DNA of 64,000 nucleotides from Pomacea canaliculata (Eukaryota; Mollusca; Gastropoda; Architaenioglossa; Ampullariidae), in NCBI RefSeq assembly GCF_003073045.1, contig NC_037590.1, positions 2,506,016-2,570,015 of the forward strand, read 5' to 3'. This document shows, piece after piece, positions 46,091 to 64,000 of the stretch. The notes under the pieces are model-generated. The model was not told the DNA's origin. It searched no databases and saw only the letters and a program-made list of their open reading frames with translations. Each line of letters opens with the position of its first letter. Within the stretch, counting starts at the first letter, position 1. Both the position numbers and the translations under genes were made by a program.

Positions 46091-49000
46091 CATAAAGGAA
46101 TGTTCTTTATCATTGTGTATAGATGACAGTATCAACTATGTTACATAGTGCTCATAATGTTTATTGTTTTGCTGTGATTTTGCATCACATAAGTTATTTT
46201 GAATTTCTTTTTTAGTTTTTTTTGTGTGTGTGTTTACACCCAGTTTTGTTAATTTATGTTCAGTTAAATTATTGTAGTATTGATGGATTCAAATGCTGTA
46301 TTCATGTCAGATTGTATTTGTTTCAACATGGTATGAAAAAACCCACATGAAAACAGCTCTTTGCAACACAATAAAAATATTTTGTCACCAAGCTCATGTT
46401 TTATTCTGAAATTTGTGTGTATAAAAGTCTGCACCAGTTGTGCTTTGATGATTTTCAAGTCTTGTAGCTTTAGAATTTCAGGTTGGCTTTCAGCTTCTCT
46501 TCATAACTTTGATAATTAGATCATCTCTTTCCTATTCCAGATGAGGTCCTATGAAGGTAATAAAGGTGAATCTCCTCATGCACACAAAATGAAGGTAATT
46601 TAAAATGCCTCATGTTTTATTGGTGTTTAAAATTGCCCATCGACTTTGTATTCACCAGTTTTTACCTGAAAGCCTCAAAATATCACCTTCTTCACTTGAC
46701 ATGCTATAATCATAGTGTAGGATGCTTTGTCTGTTGTAATTTCCATTTATAATTCAGTTACATATAATCTCAGTATCATCTTATAAGATATACGTTTCAA
46801 TGATACCTCAAGGGTGCTGTGAGGGAGGCTGAGATCTTGAACTAATTAGACATATTCCTGAATATTCATGACACTGCACTGAGCATTACTGTGCACAATA
46901 TTTGCAGCTTTGCTTTTAAAGAATGGGTTTATTACTCATTACTGTTCTTCATTTAACTTTGCCCAGTCATTTGAAAAAAAGTTGCTCTTCTACACCATAA
47001 ACTACTTAAAGATTTTTAAGTAGCACTCATTCAACTTTCCTGCTGTTCTGCTGTAATGATCCCCTTATCTATCCAGTTCTGAAACTGCAGTATACCTCTT
47101 GTATGTGACTTTTGATTAGCTCATTTCACAAGTCTACATCTACCTTTTCTATGACTAATATAAGATATTAATATGCTAAATGTATGCGAGTATAATAAGA
47201 CTATTTATCCATTCAGTATACAACTTAAAACATTACTGAAAGTCACAAGATTTAAGATAACACACATTTCCAAAGTGTTTATTGTAACAGACCACAAAAA
47301 AAAAAAAATATGTGTTCTGCATGCTTGGCAATGCACCAAACCACATGTGCCCATGCTGTGACATTTAAACTTGCTTTTGCATGCACATATATACCAACAC
47401 TTGCGGCACACTTGATCCATCTCTCACAGGCATTAGCTTGTTCTTTTCACTCCATTTACCATTCAAATCATCACATTTGCCTCAAGACATTGTGCGTGTA
47501 AAGTGACTCACTTTTCCCCAAAAAGAAATTAGCATTGAATTCGTTAGGCATGACCACCTAGCAACCCAAGCAGCATGCTGTTAAACACTAAAGAAAGAGA
47601 ATCCCAAAATTACTCAAATGATCAAACCATTTCTAAAGAACCCTGTAGCATGAATTGGCTCAAACATGTTTGGTCAAACATTCCTCTTCAAAACAGACAA
47701 CTCTTCTACTTGAGCACACGATAAAAAAAAGCATGATCTGTTGTTGCTTTCCATCAGAAACGTGCTTTGTATTTGTCAAATGGTTTCTGGGTAAAAAAGG
47801 TCACATTTATTCTAGTAATGAAGGCTAGCCAGTTGTCACATGACCAACCTCCCCTCCTAAGCACATTTTATCTAATGTTGGTGTTGGATCATAATATATT
47901 CGTGGCATAATGACAACCTAGTGTCCACTTATCTGAATCCATTTGACAAAGGGTGTTAAGCAGCCTTAATGCGTCGCAATAGGATCATTCAAAAAAAATT
48001 TTTTTTTTCTTTTCAGCATGAGACCTCAAAGCCTTATGCAGTAGATACTGATCAGAAACTGCTCACTGAAATACTTTATATTTTAGACTTTTTTAATTAG
48101 CTCAAATCATATTTAAGTAGAATTTATCATAAAAACGTGAGTGCAAATATCTGAAACTTTTGTCACCAATTTGCAGAATGCCATGAATGTATTAAGGAGC
48201 ATGAGAGAGACCATTGTCTCTGCTGAGAAAATTGCTGCACCCAGGTGAAAGGGAAACGAAGGGTAGAAAGAAATGTTAAGTGAAAACCAAATTCAGGATC
48301 TCCACAAGACAACCTCCATCATTTACTGGAGTAATAAAGTTCAATCCTTTTTCTATGCCATTTCTAGAGCATGAACTTTGATGGAGCTAAATGTGCTGCA
48401 ATAGACCTATTGATCAACTTCTTTGACAAATCTCTAGCAAGTTTCTAAAGAAAAATGGCTAAGCAAACATACTATCCAGTTTTTAATATCTTCAAAACAG
48501 GTCAACTGGCCAAGCTTGTGATGTGAAGTAAATTTAAGACCAATAAACAGTGACGGATGGACAATGCCAATTTCTTAGAACAATTAAAAAAGTAATAAAA
48601 ATACTCTATGATGTGATGAAAATGAATGCAGAAAATTCCCTGCACTGTGTTAATTCCAACAAACGAAGCAGACCCCTGAGATAACTAGTATATGATTCAT
48701 GAAGACAGACATTTTTCAGCCACCACAAGTGCACAGGAAGTCACACAACTGCATAAATGAATAATACTAGATTACTCTTCAACAATTAATGAAGATTAGC
48801 ATTTTACAAATTTCTTAGTCACCTGTTCATTCCTAGTGGTCTTCAGTGCTCTGAAATTTTATTTCAGTTATGACTCTAAAGTTGACTTTTTAATAACTGG
48901 GTACTAGAAACTGACGAAAAATACAGGAATGAAGACAAGTAATTCTATATTTTGCTTCAATTTGTGGACAAGAATATGAAAACCCTTGGATTTCTCAACT

Positions 49001-51706
49001 GATTGAAATCAAAGTTAATGGATGATCTGGTCCAACAAAACTGATTAGAGCACAATGGTTATCCATCCGAATCTCCATGCTCCTACAGAACCTCCCTCCC
49101 CTACCCCACCAAAAAAAACCAAAAAAAACCAAGAGGCTTATCATCAGCCACTGCATCATTCTATAAACATTGCTTGTTTTAGACAAGATGGAAGGCTTAC
49201 AGACATGATGCCTGAATCATGCACTTCATGCTTTTTTAAATGACAAGTGTATCTATTCACAAAAAGTGACCATAAAATACATCATTAATGGGTTTAAAAA
49301 ATACACGGTGTGGAACAACATAAATTACTAAAATTTTTCAAAATTCTAAAGGACATCTTTGTCTGGAAGCATTTCCACCTTCCAACTCTTACACACAGCT
49401 CCCTTAGTTCTGGTCTAGTCCAGTTTCTGCAGAATGTAATAGGCTATGAAAGTACAGGTTTACTAAAATGGATGTAGTGCAAACATTTCAGTTCCTCTCT
49501 ACTCATGTGTTTACATGCACACACACTCAAGTGCACTCATTTAGCATCATATGGTATGGCATGCACAAGACGCTGTTAATTTAAAAAAAAAATTACTACC
49601 ACACATACTCTTGGAAGAGAAGCTGGCACATGTGCACGACAATAAGATGATCAAATTGTATAATATCTGTGCACACAGCAGACTCATGCAAAACCTGGGA
49701 TGATCCATCAAACATTTATACCCCCAAAAATTGTCATCTTTAAATTATTTGTAAAATGTGCATCCACCACGGTCAGTCTAGTGAGTGTTATTTTGGATTT
49801 TACATCTGTTAGTCACATCCTACTTGAACTGAAAATGCCACAAGTCTGGAGGCTTGACTGTTAATGAGAAAGTAATCAGTCCTCATCCTCTTCGTGTCAA
49901 ATCAGCACTACGGATTTTAAAAAACATCAAACATCCTCAAAAATTGTAACAAAAGCTGATGCTAAATTACGTGAATAAATATGAGTAGTTTACATGAATG
50001 TACACAATAAACCAGCAATATAGACAGAGATATATACATTTTGGTTCTTTTTTTACTAATTTTATTTTTAGTACTTTAGTCACGCACAGTGGTGTGGTAG
50101 TTGCAGACAGGTTGGGCTTGGCATAGCAGTTTAACTTTATGTGTAGACTGCATGTCCTGGCTCCTTCCCATATCCCTACCTTCATCAAGTGAAGACATGC
50201 TGTATGCAATGAAAACTGACAAACCGCTGTCCTAATGACAAGATCAACAGGTGTGTATGTTCACATGCATGCAGTGGAGAATGTCCACAAAGGGATTAAA
50301 ACATTCCTAATGCAGGGCTTTTAACTGTCATTTTGAAAAGGTGATGATTCAGATTTTTAAATTCCATTTTGCCAAGCGTCAAAATTCGCAAAGCAGCTAA
50401 ACTAAGGGACGGGAGTAAATGGGAAAATCAAAAGATGTAGTGACGGAGTACTATAGGTACAAATTTAGTTGCTGATAATTCAAACAGTTTGTGTTGAGGC
50501 TCTACAAAGCTTTTCAAGGAGAAGGGAAACCACAAAAAGCAGCTTTAAAAAAATTACAACACAATGCTGAGAAGGTGAAATGCTGCCAAATTTAACTTAA
50601 AACCTGGTGTGCCAGGACAAATCTATCACACACACTGCCTGCCCTTGGTCTAGGAACCAGCAAGACGGTAAATCCATGCTGCCTCTTGATCATAGCAGCA
50701 GAAACTTCCTGCTCATCTGTTAGTTCTTAGACGTGTACTTGGTCAGATTATGACCTGAAAAGTTCTCCTCTGGCAGCAAACAAGAGAAAAGCTGGAGAAC
50801 AGGCATCATGCTATTGATATTATGATTGAAAAACAAATACATGAACGACCATTGACAAGCTTTCTCCCTTATTGCAAAGGTCCATATCAAATAATTTGTC
50901 CGCATGGGGAAACCCTTATTTTTTCTTCAATTTTGTGCTCTTCAAGTTCAGTCACAGATGGACAAAAGAAGTGACAACCACACCTACTCATTTTATGGTA
51001 AGCAGAGCTGGTGATGTGTGAGCTGGTTTACAGATTGTTCTAATATTGTGGCACACAGGTTATGCTTGATCATCACATATTGCTAAAGGCACAAAACACA
51101 CATACTGAGCATCACAAACTGATACACTCCCAACTTATGCCTTCATGCTTTGAAAAGTGAAAAAGCTTAAAGGATGCTCAGAATACTGTCTTTACAATCT
51201 TTTCTTGACAACTGTTCATAAAAGTGCTGGTTTATATACAGGGGGTTAAGTCTTGATTGCTTTGTTTGTTGGAATCTGTAATGTCTGTGCATTTTTATAT
51301 TTAAACATGGTAAAAAGGTCTGCAATCTCTGAATGAAATGTGAGGGAATGAATATAACTCGTTAGAAGGCCACAAAGCCAGAGGTTGTAGAAGGGCACAA
51401 CCTTGTTCTCCTGTTTGCTGGTTTCTCACTTTTAACTAGTGCACCACTTGACCACTCAGCCCAAAGAAGGCTAAATGTACCACCTTCCCCACCAGCAAAA
51501 GCAGTCATTTTGCACAGTCCTTCAAGGCACATTGAGCGAGTCATTCAGAAAATAAAATTTATCATCTCCTCCCTTTTCTCATGGTCCACCTCAAGTAGAT
51601 GTTCATGGGACGGAGTGGGGAACACAGAGACTGCACCTTATCAAAGTCCTGGAAGGCTATAAAAAGCAAGCTGTCGGAGCAGAAGTTCATGAAGATTTCC
51701 AGAATC

Positions 51707-64000
<12,294 letters not shown>

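Larger units (their letters stand above)
44871..51706. other. DAGLB and SMURF 3' regions, convergent
   Basis: About 6.8 kb without a recognised coding exon. It should contain the 3' UTRs of both genes, which end tail to tail. A SINE copy is at 45935-46090. On the minus strand an AATAAA (plus tttatt at 50061-50066) would give SMURF a 3' UTR of about 1.6 kb. The 51370-51700 stretch next to the SMURF stop has no similarity I can name. Confidence 0.5.

Overview
The window is eukaryotic nuclear DNA, most likely from a mollusc and probably a gastropod. Genes are split by GT-AG introns of about 0.3 to 4.5 kb. There is no operon structure, and the intergenic DNA is AT-rich and full of decayed LINE and tRNA-derived SINE copies. 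The gene set is typically metazoan: KDEL receptor, diacylglycerol lipase beta, POLG2, SMURF, TRIM, Ly6/uPAR and GH18. The gastropod assignment rests on recognising the SINE and LINE families from memory, so it is an inference.

Layout. 1-4.5 kb: no intact gene; an eroded reading frame (1440-1973) and two LINE fragments. 4.7-8.7 kb, minus strand: five exons of a GH18 chitinase-like protein whose catalytic acid is lost, with a broken LINE endonuclease in one intron. 11.3-13.3 kb, plus: a complete two-exon TRIM protein (RING, B-box, coiled coil). 14.4-17.0 kb, minus: a complete three-exon Ly6/uPAR-type membrane-anchored protein, with two extra exon-like segments inside and upstream. 17.8-21.5 kb: repeats only. 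21.6-24.1 kb, plus: a complete four-exon KDEL receptor (212 aa). 27.7-32.6 kb, minus: nine exons of POLG2, the accessory subunit of mitochondrial DNA polymerase. 33.5-44.9 kb, plus: a complete 12-exon diacylglycerol lipase beta (689 aa) with its catalytic Ser/Asp/His. 51.7-64.0 kb, minus: the WW and HECT part of a SMURF E3 ligase, running off the right edge before its C2 domain.

POLG2 and DAGLB stand head to head with about 0.9 kb between the first exons found, so they may share a promoter. KDELR/POLG2 and DAGLB/SMURF converge tail to tail. Exon ends were chosen by GT-AG consensus, codon-phase agreement and family similarity; junction phases agree throughout. Functions are otherwise unrelated: chitin binding or signalling, ubiquitin ligation, ER retrieval, mtDNA replication, endocannabinoid synthesis and TGF-beta/BMP signal attenuation.

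I found no CRISPR array, RNA gene or obvious new multi-gene system. The most interesting items are the catalytically dead chitinase-like gene, the possible mutually exclusive Ly6 exon, the POLG2-DAGLB divergent pair, and the SMURF active-site cysteine codon that is cut by an intron.
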